From: Aquabacterium sp. OR-4
GTDB lineage: Bacteria > Pseudomonadota > Gammaproteobacteria > Burkholderiales > Burkholderiaceae_C
Assembly: GCF_025290835.2 (NCBI RefSeq)
Contig: NZ_JAOCQD020000002.1
Span: 1,426,001-1,490,000 of the forward strand
Direction: 5' to 3'
Length of the DNA stretch: 64,000 nucleotides
The notes below the pieces were generated by a model that worked only from the letters and a program-made list of their open reading frames with translations, made no database searches and was not told where the DNA came from. Shown piece after piece: positions 12,301 to 18,996 of the stretch; position 1 is the stretch's first letter; each line of letters begins with the position of its first letter. Position numbers and translations under genes: made by a program.

Positions 12301-13300
12301 CGGTCACCACGGCGTTGTTGGCCTGGCTCGGGCCGCCGTTGCGCGGCTGGATCAGGAAGCTCACGCTGGCGCCCGAAGCCGCCGGCGAACCCGAGCTGAC
12401 CGTCTTGCTGTCGATGCGCACATCGGCACCGGGGTCGACCGTGGTGTTGGCGGTGGCGGTGTTGTTCGAGCTGTCGGGGTCGGCCGTGCCGCCGGCCGAA
12501 GGCTCCAGCGTGGCGGTGTTGGTGACCGTGCCGCTGCCCACGTTGACCGTGGCCACCACGCTCACCGGCGGAATGGCGGCGCCCACGGCATGCGGCCCGG
12601 GCCGCGTGCAGGTGACCGTGCCCGAGGCATGGCTGCAGCTCCAGCCGCTGCCGCTGGCCGACACGAAGGTGCTGGACGGCGACAGCGTGTCGATCAGCGT
12701 GATCGCGTTCGAGGCGTTCGGGCCGGCATTGCTGGCGGTGAGGGTGTAGGTGACGTTGCCGCCGCCCACCACCGGATTGGGCGAACCGGTCTTGGTCAGG
12801 CCCAGGTTGGCGCCACTGATGATGGTGGTGGTCTGGGTCTGGGTGTTGTTGGCGCTGTTGCTGTCGTTGTCCGAGCTCAGCGTGGCCGTGGCGGTCAGCG
12901 TGGTGGGGCCGGGCACGGTCGTGCGCCAGGTCATCAGGATGTTGCGCACATCGGCGCCGTTGGCGCCCAGGGCCCCCAGGTTGCAGTCGATCTGGGTGGC
13001 GGAGGTGGCCACGCAGTTCTGGCTGGCCGGCGTGGCCGACACAAAGCTGGCACCGCTGGGCAGCGTGACGCGCAGGCGCACATTGCTGGCCACGTCAACC
13101 GCGTTGTTGTCGATGCGCAGGGTGTAGGCGTAGGCGCCGCCGGCGGCCACCGGATCGGGGTTGTCCGAGAACTCGGCAATCTGCGGATCGGCGGCCCAGG
13201 CCATGGCGGGCACCGCCAGCATCACGGCAGCCACACAGCGCATCACGGCCTTGACCGGCTCCAACGCGCTCAGACCGCGCCAACGAAATCCCTCAATCAC
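3347..13300 (-). CDS. Giant secreted DUF11 / SdrD B-like repeat protein
   Basis: About 3,317 residues from a GTG at 13300, chosen because AGGAG (13308-13312) lies 7 nt upstream and a signal peptide (MRCVAAVMLAVPAMAWA-ADPQ) follows; the open frame itself reaches back to 13483. Residues ~35-1150 hold about eight DUF11-type modules (for example ADLSLIKTKTPNPVNVGS). Residues ~1155-2490 hold eleven SdrD/Cna-B-like modules with the pattern (I/L/V)SGxVxxDxxxxG and TDADGNYRFDNL. Two more DUF11-like stretches (~2503, ~2947) and three Cna-B-like ones (~2663, ~2795, ~3097) follow. The last ~120 residues are Pro/Ala/Gln-rich and low-complexity. There is no LPxTG, as expected in a Gram-negative. Its likely role is a surface stalk or adhesin (inference). 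It overlaps the barrel gene downstream by 14 nt. Domain names rest on motif recognition only. Confidence 0.88.
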   Translation of the reverse strand: MIEGFRWRGLSALEPVKAVMRCVAAVMLAVPAMAWAADPQIAEFSDNPDPVAAGGAYAYTLRIDNNAVDVASNVRLRVTLPSGASFVSATPASQNCVATSATQIDCNLGALGANGADVRNILMTWRTTVPGPTTLTATATLSSDNDSNSANNTQTQTTTIISGANLGLTKTGSPNPVVGGGNVTYTLTASNAGPNASNAITLIDTLSPSSTFVSASGSGWSCSHASGTVTCTRPGPHAVGAAIPPVSVVATVNVGSGTVTNTATLEPSAGGTADPDSSNNTATANTTVDPGADVRIDSKTVSSGSPAASGASVSFLIQPRNGGPSQANNAVVTDTLPAGWTFVSASGTNWSCSASGQTVSCTRATLPVGAIDNITIVATAPSTATSTNYTNTATIASATADPVSTNNSGSVTVNVRPDGADLSLIKTKTPNPVNVGSNMTSTITVRNNGPRTATGPVRVIERLGAETFVSFSGTGWSCTPNGQDIVCEHANAAGLALTALPALTIVTTATGTGTMSNTACTGNSVPSGSSATALPPVQGDPISTNDCATATSNATAGAPDLAITKLSSTPTGGDKIMSATETSATFSLVVTNASLNGAGATGVVIADPLPAAFYNGLGFTAATISSPVTVTVSAGSTATFTCSTANAGLRCTQNGGVLLPGETASVNMVINRPLNGVTATNTATVSNSVEGDSNSGNNSAQDTLTIVPVADLQIAKGVLPASVRAGEAATYTMSFSNTGPSTSAGVTVTDSFNLPAGDSGFTVVSIASTKAGSSCNVAAGAQITPAAPSITCTIGSMIRNEAQSITLVVRPNWMAGEPERTLPNTATIAATTADANSANNSANATLTVRASESDLQINKVDVPDAVVAGAGDPVPFTLGATFLNYRVRITNNGPSHATGVRVTESMVPPAGKTVRFVCDTTATGGSTCNAPALCTGAGSVSAAGTALPTFTCSLPASSAAAQGEMASGESKDLFLRFEVLEQPAATGDVFNNVASVAGNETDLLSTNNSENEQTTTRQKVDLRLTKSASVASVSLRQPFNWIVRVVNNGPGNSLRTDVTDTLPAGTEILGTITWTRTRSAASGTCSASGLTVSCALGQLDSTGEATITIPVRVTSFPAGGNLTNSAIVDNDPAKTGAVDVPGGNNTGSAVVGVVQASLSGTVFQDRDRSGANGGVPQAGASEPRIAGVSLRLTGTDAFGNPVDLSATTDSDGNYSFTGLSPSDASGYTVTETQPAGFVNGPVAPPTSGSAAPSAGGSHAAGGTSGNSSYSGVVLTAGSNATAYNFPELPQASLGGFVYADANNNGVRDSGGDTPIAGATVRLLNAASGAVVATTTTDASGAYNFSALDPSLLYTLEEPLPAGVTNGPVNPGLVNGAACASGCTAQPDQPAAGTDRIASIDLSTGLVGTQFNFGERLATRTSISGLIYLDADRDNALGGSESTRLPGVTVRLVQGADCTSGTTLQTTTSAADGSWRFDDVAVGQNYLVCQTQPAGYGNGNANGTAGSNQISISNLPAAGSSGNSFGETLGALSGSVYQDTGAGTVANFDNGVRNTGESGIAGVPVRLTGTDASGNAVSRSTTTDADGNYRFDNLPPSNATGYTVSEGTIPTSAGSFVDGREAVGSAGGSAALNDAFAGIVLPAGTAASGYHFGELPVATVSGTVYLDRNRDGAMDAAPADGRLPGVTVRLVQGADCASGTTLQTTTTDASGNYSFANLAVGGSYLLCQSQPAGYADGGTNPGTSGSGAAVNAIAISNLPAGGSANNLFGERAASIAGTVYVDSSPATPANTHNGLRDAGESGLAGVPVTLSGRDSGGAVVSRSTVTDADGNYRFDDLPQSDAAGYTVSEGAIPASAGSFNDGRDTAGSAGGSVAVNDVHGAIVLPAGTQATGYNFGELPVAPISGTVYIDRNRNGAADATPTDGRIPGVTLTLYQGSSCSGTPVATTTTDASGNFSFSGASAGLTYTVCQTQPAAYADGGVNPGTGGASGTANAITISNLPAAGSPGNLFGERVGSLAGSVYLDANNDGSRAGSDSGIAGVTVTLSGSDAAGNPVNRSTTTDAAGNWSFGDLLAAGPAGYTVTEQAAQPAVTVAGSSVTTLNGRTSAGSAGGTAAGVANLPSTVSGIALPAGTDATAYHFGEILPVAISGTVFLDVENNGLQNLPADTGIAGVTLQITGTDDTGAAVSRSVVTGADGRYSVADLRPGTYTVTEPTQPPGTRNGLTVPGTAGGTATPAGTAPSALAGIALTTPGASASANNFGEIPANSVISGRVWLDADNSGIAEPAEIGLAGVTITLTGTDSTGQAVSRSTTTDASGNYRFDGLAPGTYTVTEPSQPAGTLDGRVRPGSAGGTATLAGSTPSAISSITLGVAQVSSGNDFGELLASRISGRVWGDGNDNGAIDASESGLSGVPMVLTGIDDMGRAVNLTVNTDAAGVYAFEGLRPGNYTVTEPTQPAGTLNGQTLAGSLGGNATDKATTPSAISAIVLQPGGESVANNFGEIGQSPDLRVRKTHDGSLFTVGKPATWRITVRNVGDAASSGSYTVTDQLPTGLTLAATPTGNGWACVGAAGASQFSCSSSTVLGVNVTGADAITVVTQVGAAAAAASPVNNAVMVDGGGELDVRRPSAAERAAMAGNVAALPLCASVPEHNACRDAVAVQLAASVSGTVWFDIGTGARVLDAGDRRLPAWVVEVVDPVSNQLIASTTTASDGSYKVSDLVPGIEYAIRFRDPVSQVVFGYPVNGETAPGSSGSACATGLPASGTASSCVVAGSAPQLNVVLAAGQELPQQSLPVDPSGVVYDSATRTPVPGSVVTLAPVGSCPGWNPATHIVGATVGGYTINGDAISMTVGDTGLYQFFFGPQAPASCVFGLVVTPPAGYGFPSQALPPAAGPLVPSGAPGTSFPVQPSAAAPTGSDTTYYLEIRTGSGGPDVVNNHIPIDPALPGAMSLSKTGDKAVAEVGDSVRYTITVQVTSGARPTQTTVVDRLPAGFTYIRGTASVDGVSIADPMGGSGGLGPTLAFNLGSIGTSGQAVLRYRVRVGVGAQQGDGINRARAHGCSLASGCVDAGFQPVGGAVATNEGRHAVRVTSGVFATEACVLGKVFVDCNGNHVQDREELGVPGVRLIVSDGTTLISDSEGKYSVCGLPPRSHVIKVDPATLPRGTRLTTSSNRNLGDAGSLWLDLKTGELHRADFIDGSCSNTVLEQVKARRAQGEVRAPETEKKGGPALRFDSKAHGLNPLSSPQQGTDGANQRAPKPRQAAPAPQATPLRTETEDNVPTSQLPMNRPPPDGRDASQAPDATSASKAQPNGASNGTR

Positions 13301-13564
13301 CTGACAACTCCTGCGGCCGGACCGCGCCGACCCCTCGTTCAGCAGCCTCGGGGGCCGTGACGGGCATCGCTCGTTAGTGTTTTCCAGGACGCCATCGTAT
13401 GAGGCAGAACCCTGAATCGAACGAAATGTGCCCGAATCTGGCCTCAAATCCTCAGACAGAACGACATTGCTCACAATCTGCAACAGATCTGAGACTCAAG
13501 ATCAGAATTTGTTGGCCGATTGACGCGCGCGCGCGGGCCGGGTGCCGCCGCATAAGATCAGGGC
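13301..13564. promoter_or_regulatory. Divergent intergenic region, relatively AT-rich
   Basis: This 264-bp gap separates the giant repeat gene (minus) from plsC (plus) and must hold both promoters. The part from about 13375 to 13515 is clearly less GC-rich than its surroundings. I see no pair of -35/-10 boxes good enough to assign. The open frame of the giant gene extends through the region, but the extra residues lack signal-peptide or domain character. Confidence 0.4.
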
Positions 13565-14230
13565 ATGACCCGCGCCGATGCCATGGGCCTGCTGCTGTCC
13601 TTCGTGGCCCGGTTGATCACCGGCGCGCAAGGCCACTGGCGAGGCTGCCCGCCCAAGGCCGAACAGCGCATCTACTTTGCCAATCACCAGAGCCACCTCG
13701 ACTGGGTGCTGATCTGGGCCGCGCTGCCGCGCGAGCTGCGCGCCAGCACCCGGCCGATCGCCGCCAAGGACTACTGGACCAGCAGCCCGTTCAAGCACTG
13801 GCTCACGCGCGAGGTGTTCAACGCGGTGTACGTGAACCGCCAGCGAACCGACGACCAGGACCCGCTCGAGCCGCTGCTCGAGGCCCTGGCCAACGGCGAC
13901 TCGCTGGTGATCTTTCCGGAAGGCACGCGCAGCAGCCGCGGCCTGCCGCAGCCGTTCAAGAGCGGGCTGTACCACCTGGCGCGGCAGTTTCCGCAGGTGC
14001 CGCTGGTGCCGGCCTGGATCGACAACGTGCAGCGCGTGATGCCCAAGGGCGAGGTCGTGCCGGTGCCCATCCTGTGCACGGTGAGTTTCGGCGCGCCGAT
14101 CCAGCTGGCCACGGTGGACGGCCAGCCCGAGGACAAGGCGGCCTTCCTGGCACGCGCACGGCAGGCGGTGGTGGCCCTGCAGCCGGCCGGCCACGGCACC
14201 AGCGACGACCCGATGGCCCGCGCCACATGA
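13565..14230 (+). CDS. plsC: 1-acyl-sn-glycerol-3-phosphate acyltransferase family (PlsC-like)
   Basis: A 221-aa protein that would transfer an acyl chain to the sn-2 position of lysophosphatidate at the inner membrane. It shows the HX4D catalytic motif in NHQSHLDW (H41, D46) and the substrate-binding FPEGTR motif at residues 117-122, in the normal order and spacing. Its stop overlaps the ATG of the next gene (ATGA), a cytidylyltransferase-like protein that would use its product, so the two form a coupled phospholipid pair. This pairing resembles the YihG/PlsC-YnbB paralogue pairs rather than the main essential plsC/cdsA, which often lie elsewhere. Substrate specificity cannot be read from sequence. 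Confidence 0.88.
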   Translation: MTRADAMGLLLSFVARLITGAQGHWRGCPPKAEQRIYFANHQSHLDWVLIWAALPRELRASTRPIAAKDYWTSSPFKHWLTREVFNAVYVNRQRTDDQDPLEPLLEALANGDSLVIFPEGTRSSRGLPQPFKSGLYHLARQFPQVPLVPAWIDNVQRVMPKGEVVPVPILCTVSFGAPIQLATVDGQPEDKAAFLARARQAVVALQPAGHGTSDDPMARAT

Positions 14231-15204
14231 GCTGGCTGCGCAGTCTGGATGCGCGCCAGCAGGTGGCGCTGCTGTTCGTGGTGCTGTTCGGCCTGCTGGC
14301 GCTGGCCAGCGCCGCCACCGCGATGCTGGCCCTGCGCGAGCGTGATGCGCAGCAGGCCGGGCGCTTTGCGCGCGCCCAGCGCGACCTGCGCGCGGTGTGG
14401 ATCGGCGCGGTGGTGTTCTGGCTGGCCTGGGTGTCGGGGGCGGCCGGCGCCACGCTGCTGTTCGGCGTGATCTCGTTTCTGGCGCTGCGCGAATACATCA
14501 CGCTGGTGGCCACCCGGCGCAGCGACCACCGCAGCCTGCTGCTGGCCTTCTTTGTGGTGCTGCCGCTGCAGTTCGCGCTGGTGGGCTGGCGGCGCTTCGA
14601 CCTGTTCTCGGTGTTCATCCCGGTCTACATGTTCCTGGCCATCCCGGTGATCAGCGCGCTGGCCGGCGACCCCGAGCGCTTTCTCGAGCGCAACGCCAAG
14701 ATCCAGTGGGGCATCACGGTGTGCGTCTACGGCCTGTCGCACGCCCCGGCGCTGCTGCTGCTGAACTTTCCGAAGCTGCCCGACCGCGGCGCGTTCCTGC
14801 TGTTTTTTCTGGTGATGGTGACCGCCGCCGCGCAACTGGCCCAGGAGGCCGCCAGCCGCCGCCTGCGGCGCCGGCCGGTGGCGCGCCACATCGACCGCAG
14901 CTTCTCGCTGCGCGCCTGGGGCAGCGGCGTGCTGGCCGGCGCGTTGCTGGGCGCCCTGCTGTTCTGGATCACGCCGTTCAAGCTGGGCCAGGCCCTGGTG
15001 ATGGCCGCCATTGCCGGCGGCGCCGGCACGCTGGGCGACTTTGTGATGCGCGCGCTGAAGAAGGACGCCGGCGTGCGCTGGTGGGGCAACGAGAGCTCGG
15101 TCACCGGTGCGGTGGGCCTGCTCGACCGCGTGGCGCCGCTGTGTTTTGCCGCGCCGGTGTTCTTTCACTCCGTGCGCTGGTACTTCCAGCTTCAGCCTTC
15201 ATGA
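14227..15204 (+). CDS. Phosphatidate cytidylyltransferase family protein (CdsA/YnbB-like)
   Basis: A 325-aa polytopic membrane protein with about eight hydrophobic helices. The start is the ATG that overlaps the plsC stop by 4 nt. The C-terminal half carries a CdsA-type signature: [15 protein letters not shown], then [16 protein letters not shown]. The usual KDxGxxxPGHGGxxDR is altered to [17 protein letters not shown], so it looks like the YnbB-type paralogue rather than the housekeeping CdsA. The family makes CDP-diacylglycerol from phosphatidate and CTP. Its place directly after an acyltransferase supports a lipid role. Its stop overlaps the ruvC start by 4 nt. Confidence 0.82.
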   Translation: MSWLRSLDARQQVALLFVVLFGLLALASAATAMLALRERDAQQAGRFARAQRDLRAVWIGAVVFWLAWVSGAAGATLLFGVISFLALREYITLVATRRSDHRSLLLAFFVVLPLQFALVGWRRFDLFSVFIPVYMFLAIPVISALAGDPERFLERNAKIQWGITVCVYGLSHAPALLLLNFPKLPDRGAFLLFFLVMVTAAAQLAQEAASRRLRRRPVARHIDRSFSLRAWGSGVLAGALLGALLFWITPFKLGQALVMAAIAGGAGTLGDFVMRALKKDAGVRWWGNESSVTGAVGLLDRVAPLCFAAPVFFHSVRWYFQLQPS

Positions 15205-15749
15205 GAATCCTGGGCATCGACCCCGGCCTGCAACGCACCGGCTTCGGCGTTGTCGACATCGACGGCAGCCAGCTCAGCTATGTGGCCAGCGGCACCATCA
15301 GCACCACCGAGGCCGACAAGGGCAACCTGCCGGCACGGCTGAAGCTGATCTTCGACGGCGTGTGCGAGGTGCGCCAGCGCTACCAACCGCAGTCGGCGTC
15401 GGTGGAGATCGTGTTCGTCAACGTCAACCCGCAGAGCACGCTGCTGCTGGGCCAGGCGCGCGGCGCGGCGCTGGCGGCGCTGGTATCGGGCGACCTGCCT
15501 GTTGCCGAGTACACCGCGCTGCAGATGAAAAAAGCCATCGTCGGCCACGGCCTGGCCAGCAAGGACCAGGTGCAGGCGATGGTGATGCGCCTGCTGCAGC
15601 TGCCCGGCCTGCCGGGCAAGGACGCGGCCGATGCGCTGGGCCTGGCCATCGTGCATGCGCATGCCGCGCGGCACCTGCTGGCCCTGGGCAGCGCGGGCGA
15701 TCTGGCGCGGCGCAGCCAGAGCCAGTACCGGCGCGGACGGGCGGTGTAG
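15201..15749 (+). CDS. ruvC: Crossover junction endodeoxyribonuclease RuvC
   Basis: A 182-aa Holliday-junction resolvase that cuts branched recombination intermediates together with RuvAB. It starts with [16 protein letters not shown]. The acidic catalytic residues fall where the family has them: D7, E69, D141 and D144 (in GKDAADALG). Length matches the usual 170-185 aa. The start overlaps the cytidylyltransferase stop (ATGA), so it is translated from the lipid operon. ruvA and ruvB are not next to it and are not in this window. Confidence 0.95.
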   Translation: MRILGIDPGLQRTGFGVVDIDGSQLSYVASGTISTTEADKGNLPARLKLIFDGVCEVRQRYQPQSASVEIVFVNVNPQSTLLLGQARGAALAALVSGDLPVAEYTALQMKKAIVGHGLASKDQVQAMVMRLLQLPGLPGKDAADALGLAIVHAHAARHLLALGSAGDLARRSQSQYRRGRAV

Positions 15750-15750
15750 C

Positions 15751-15918
15751 TGGGGCACCCGGCCCCGCGGGTACGCGGGGCCACCCGCCGTGCGGGTTGC
15801 CGGCCGGCTTCGGAGCGGCCGGGCGCCGGCCGGCTGGGGCACCCGGCCCCGCGGTTACACGGGGCCACCCGCCGTGCGGGTTGCGGGCCGGCTTCGGAGC
15901 GGCCGGGCGCCGGCCGGC
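15751..15918. repeat. 84-bp tandem repeat (two copies) of palindromic REP-like DNA between convergent genes
   Basis: Two copies with a period of 84 bp start at 15751 and 15835 and differ at only a few bases. Each has a strong hairpin (GGCCCCGC then GCGGGGCC in copy 1, one base pair shorter in copy 2) and a second palindrome built from GCCGGCCGGC with its repeat about 20 bp later. It sits between ruvC (plus) and a minus-strand gene, so it could act as a bidirectional terminator. There is no T-tract. Confidence 0.8.
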
Positions 15919-15938
15919 TTGGGGCCGGGGCCTGCGCG

Positions 15939-16145
15939 CTACATCAGCGCGCGGATGCCCGCGAACACGCGGCCGAAGATCCAGATGTTGAAGGTGCCCA
16001 GCACCACCACCACGCACCAGCGGTAAAGCGCCTTGGCGCGCGCCAGCGGCACATGCTCGCCGGTGGTGACATGCAGCACGAAGAAGAAGGCCGTGGTGGC
16101 GGCCATGATGGCCAGCACGATGCCGGCAACCCAGAACAGAATCAT
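15939..16145 (-). CDS. Small membrane protein, 68 aa
   Basis: I do not recognise a named family. The protein has two hydrophobic helices (residues about 2-25 and 43-62) separated by a short polar loop (TTGEHVPLARAKALYRW), so it is probably an inner-membrane protein with two spans. It lies 10 nt after another small membrane protein on the same strand, and both follow lpxC, which suggests one transcription unit. A coding role is supported by the clean hydrophobic pattern and the adjacent placement, not by homology. Confidence 0.65.
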   Translation of the reverse strand: MILFWVAGIVLAIMAATTAFFFVLHVTTGEHVPLARAKALYRWCVVVVLGTFNIWIFGRVFAGIRALM

Positions 16146-16155
16146 GCGGCCGAGC

Positions 16156-16341
16156 CTACAACATCAGCGCCAGGCGCTCGAGGATCAGCACGCCGAAGAA
16201 GCCCAGCGCCGCGATCAATGACCACTTCAGCACCACGATGCCGCGCTGGCGCCAGCGCACGTCGCGCGTGCCGATGTACATGGCAAAGCACAGCAGGCTG
16301 GCAAACAGCAGCAGTCCGAAGACCAGTCGGAAAACAAGCAT
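16156..16341 (-). CDS. Small membrane protein, 61 aa
   Basis: A 61-residue protein with two hydrophobic helices (residues about 4-22 and 38-58) and a basic loop RDVRWRQRG between them, a normal two-span topology. No named family recognised. It lies 51 nt downstream of lpxC and 10 nt upstream of the 68-aa membrane protein, so the three genes look like a tail-end operon. Function unknown. Confidence 0.68.
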   Translation of the reverse strand: MLVFRLVFGLLLFASLLCFAMYIGTRDVRWRQRGIVVLKWSLIAALGFFGVLILERLALML

Positions 16342-16392
16342 GGGCGCGATCTTGCCTGCAAATCGGCCGCGCGCCGTGGCGCGGCCGCGGCA

Positions 16393-17328
16393 TCACCAGG
16401 CCGGCGCCAGCTCGGCCAGGCCCGGCGGGGCCAGCGCGGCGTCGTCGAAGCTGGCCCACTCCCAGGCCTCGGGCCGCTCGAACAGCGCCCGCAGCAGCAG
16501 GTTGTTGAGCGCGTGGCCGCTCTTGTAGGCCACGTAATGCGCCAGCATCGGGTGGCCGGCGTTGAACAGGTCGCCGATGGCGTCCAGGATCTTGTGCTTG
16601 GCGAACTCGTCGTCGTAGCGCAGGCCGTCGGCATTGAGCACGCGGCTGTCGTCGACCACGATGGCGTTGTCCATGCTGCCGCCCAGCGTGAGGCCGCGGC
16701 TGCGCATCAGCTCCACGTCTTTCGTGAAGCCGAAGGTGCGGGCGCGGGCGATGTCGCGCTTGTAGCGGCCCGAGCCCATGTCGAACACCACGCGCTGGCC
16801 GGTGGCATCGACCGCGGGGTGGTCGAAGTCGATCTCGAAGCTCAGCTTGAAGCCGTGGTACGGCTCGAGCCGCGCCCACATCAGGCGCTTGCCCTCGCCC
16901 TGGCGCACCTCCACCGTCTGCTTGACGCGGATGAAGCGCTTGGGCACCTTCTGCACCTCGACGCCGGCGCTTTGCAGCAGGTAGACGAAGCTGGCCGCCG
17001 AGCCGTCGAGGATGGGCACCTCATCGGCGGTGATGTCGATCACCAGGTTGTCCAGGCCCAGGCCGCAGCAGGCGCTCATCAGGTGCTCGATGGTCTGCAC
17101 CTTGGGCGCATCGGGCCGGCCGCCGGCCGAGATGGTGGAGGCCATGCGCGTGTCGCTCACGCTGTCGGGCCGCACCGCAATCTCCACCGGCTGGGCCAGG
17201 TCGACGCGACGGAACACGATGCCGGTGTCGGGCGGTGCAGGCCGCAGCGTCAGCTCGACCTTCTGGCCGCTGTGCATGCCCACGCCCACGGCGCGGGTGA
17301 TCGATTTGAGGGTGCGTTGGGCGAGCAT
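16393..17328 (-). CDS. lpxC: UDP-3-O-acyl-N-acetylglucosamine deacetylase LpxC
   Basis: A 311-aa zinc amidase that removes the acetyl group from UDP-3-O-acyl-GlcNAc, the committed step of lipid A synthesis. The start is the ATG giving [17 protein letters not shown], matching the usual family N-terminus (~305 aa); the longer open frame upstream is not family-like. Zinc ligands H82 (in TIEHLMSA), H245 and D249 ([10 protein letters not shown]) and the catalytic H272 (SGHALNN) are all present. In many relatives lpxC sits just after ftsZ at the end of the dcw cluster. Here it is 24 kb from ftsZ, with regulatory genes and the ftsZ-flanked islands between. Confidence 0.95.
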   Translation of the reverse strand: MLAQRTLKSITRAVGVGMHSGQKVELTLRPAPPDTGIVFRRVDLAQPVEIAVRPDSVSDTRMASTISAGGRPDAPKVQTIEHLMSACCGLGLDNLVIDITADEVPILDGSAASFVYLLQSAGVEVQKVPKRFIRVKQTVEVRQGEGKRLMWARLEPYHGFKLSFEIDFDHPAVDATGQRVVFDMGSGRYKRDIARARTFGFTKDVELMRSRGLTLGGSMDNAIVVDDSRVLNADGLRYDDEFAKHKILDAIGDLFNAGHPMLAHYVAYKSGHALNNLLLRALFERPEAWEWASFDDAALAPPGLAELAPAW

Positions 17329-17398
17329 CAGGGCCGGATTGTCCCGCATCGGCCGGGGCCGCGCCGCGCGCAGGGCGATGGCCCGGGGCGGCGGGCGT

Positions 17399-18865
17399 TC
17401 AATCGGGCAGGCGCGCCAGGGCCTCGGCCAGGCGGCTGCGTGCCGTCGGGTCGTCCACCGCCTGCACCAGGCGCTCCAGAAAGCCGGCGCGATGCGGCTC
17501 GGCAGCGGCGGCGCGCTTGACCACCACCGCGGCAATCGGACCCAGCTGCTGCGCCAGCAGGCGCTGTGCGGCGTCGCGCAGCGTGGCGCTCACCGGCGGG
17601 CTGGTGGCCGCGGGCGGCGGGCCCAGGCGCTGCGTGGGCGCAAAGGCCGAGGCCAGCGCCACGCCACCCGCCAGGCTGCTGCCCTGGGTGGACGGCGCGC
17701 CGGCGCGGCCAGTGCCGGTGGCCTGGCTGCCCAGGGTCTGGTCGCGCAGCACCAGCAGCGCGCTGCGCGCGCCGGCATCGGTTACCTGCGCGGCCAGCCA
17801 GGTGTAGAGGCCGGGCAGGTCGGCGGTTTCGCGCGCGCCGCGGCGCACCAGCACGCGGGCCAGCGGGCCCAGGTGGCGCGCCAGCGAGGCCTCGGCCTGC
17901 GACAGGTCGGTGTCGCTGAAGTGGGTGGGTGGCGGGCCCGAGGTGGTGCCGCCGCCCGGCCCCGGCGCGCGCGGCATGGCCGGCAGCAGCGCGGTGACGG
18001 TGGCATCCGACACCGCGGCGTTGTGCATGCGCCCGACCACCGCCACCAGCGCGTCGCGGAACTCGAGCGCATCGGCGTAGCGGTCGGCCGGCTCCTTGGC
18101 CAGGGCCTTGGCCAGCACCGCGTCGTAGGGCCGCAGGCGCTGCAGGCCGGGCAGTTGCGAAGGCAGGGTCAGCGGCTCGTGCACCACCTTGTACATCAGC
18201 GACTCGGGCTCGCCGGTGAAGGGCAGCTGGCCGGTGAGCAGCTGGTACAGCACCACGCCGCTGGCATACAGATCGACCCGGCGGTCGATGGCCTTGCCGC
18301 GGAACTGCTCGGGCGCCATGTACATCGGCGTGCCCACCAGGCTGGCCACCTGGGTGAGCTCGGCCGACTGGATGCGCGCGATGCCGAAATCGGTGACCTT
18401 GATCTTGCCCTGGCGGGTCATGATCAGGTTGCTGGGCTTGATGTCGCGGTGCCACACGCCCTGCTCGTGCGCATGGTGCAGGGCCTCGAGCAGCTGGCCC
18501 ACGATGCTCAGCACATCGTCGTCGGCGATCGTCAGCTCGCCCAGCGCGGCCTGGCGCAGGTAGCGCGACAGCGTGTGGCCGGCCACGTACTCCATCGCGA
18601 TGAAGGCCGTGCCCTCGTCGCGGCCGTAGTCGAACACCGCCACGATGCCCGGATGCTGCAGCCGCCCGCCGGCCTGCGCCTCGTTGCGAAAACGCTCGGC
18701 CAGCGACACGCCCGACGCGGGCGCGCCATCGGCCCCGCGCAGCAGCGTCTTGACCGCCACCTCGCGCTGGATGTCGGGGTCGAGGGCGCGGTAGACCACG
18801 CCCATGGCGCCCGAGCCCAGCACCTCGACGATGCGGTACTTGCCCAGGCGTTCGGGAATGCTCAC
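17399..18865 (-). CDS. Serine/threonine protein kinase (Hanks type)
   Basis: A 488-aa protein starting at GTG 18865, with GAGGGG about 5 nt upstream. The kinase domain fills residues ~10-285: glycine loop [12 protein letters not shown] lysine K39 (VAVKTLL), catalytic loop HRDIKPSN (D141), DFG at 159-161 and activation/APE segment [11 protein letters not shown]. The remaining ~200 residues are Ala/Pro/Thr-rich and then helical, with no clear transmembrane segment, so it is probably cytoplasmic. No PASTA or other extracellular sensor is visible. The neighbour upstream on the same strand is a membrane CxxCH/HAMP sensor, so the kinase may receive input from it (inference). Confidence 0.9.
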   Translation of the reverse strand: MSIPERLGKYRIVEVLGSGAMGVVYRALDPDIQREVAVKTLLRGADGAPASGVSLAERFRNEAQAGGRLQHPGIVAVFDYGRDEGTAFIAMEYVAGHTLSRYLRQAALGELTIADDDVLSIVGQLLEALHHAHEQGVWHRDIKPSNLIMTRQGKIKVTDFGIARIQSAELTQVASLVGTPMYMAPEQFRGKAIDRRVDLYASGVVLYQLLTGQLPFTGEPESLMYKVVHEPLTLPSQLPGLQRLRPYDAVLAKALAKEPADRYADALEFRDALVAVVGRMHNAAVSDATVTALLPAMPRAPGPGGGTTSGPPPTHFSDTDLSQAEASLARHLGPLARVLVRRGARETADLPGLYTWLAAQVTDAGARSALLVLRDQTLGSQATGTGRAGAPSTQGSSLAGGVALASAFAPTQRLGPPPAATSPPVSATLRDAAQRLLAQQLGPIAAVVVKRAAAAEPHRAGFLERLVQAVDDPTARSRLAEALARLPD

Positions 18866-18996
18866 GTCAGCCCCTCGGTCGACGGGGACGTCGACCGATC
18901 CCCCAAGGGGGTGAGCCGCAAACGGCGAACGGCCGGCCCGGGAGCGGCCCAGCGCTCGGCCCGCTCGCTTCGTTCTGCGATGGCTTGATCACAGGC
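18866..18996. repeat. Spacer with palindromic intergenic repeat motifs
   Basis: The 131-bp gap between the sensor and kinase genes carries GTCGAC inverted repeats, CCCCC/GGGGG arms and a GGCCGGCCCGGGAGCGGCCC palindrome (18931-18950). Nearly the same 20-mer occurs at 46243-46262 between murC and ddlB. It looks like a dispersed intergenic repeat. Confidence 0.55.

Noticed and set aside
7667..13360. Plus-strand open frame of 1,897 codons
   Set aside because: Antisense shadow of the DUF11/SdrD-like gene; no domain, no start signal.
13301..13483. Longer start for the giant repeat protein at 13483
   Set aside because: The extra 61 residues are not signal-like; the GTG at 13300 has a good ribosome-binding site followed by a signal peptide.
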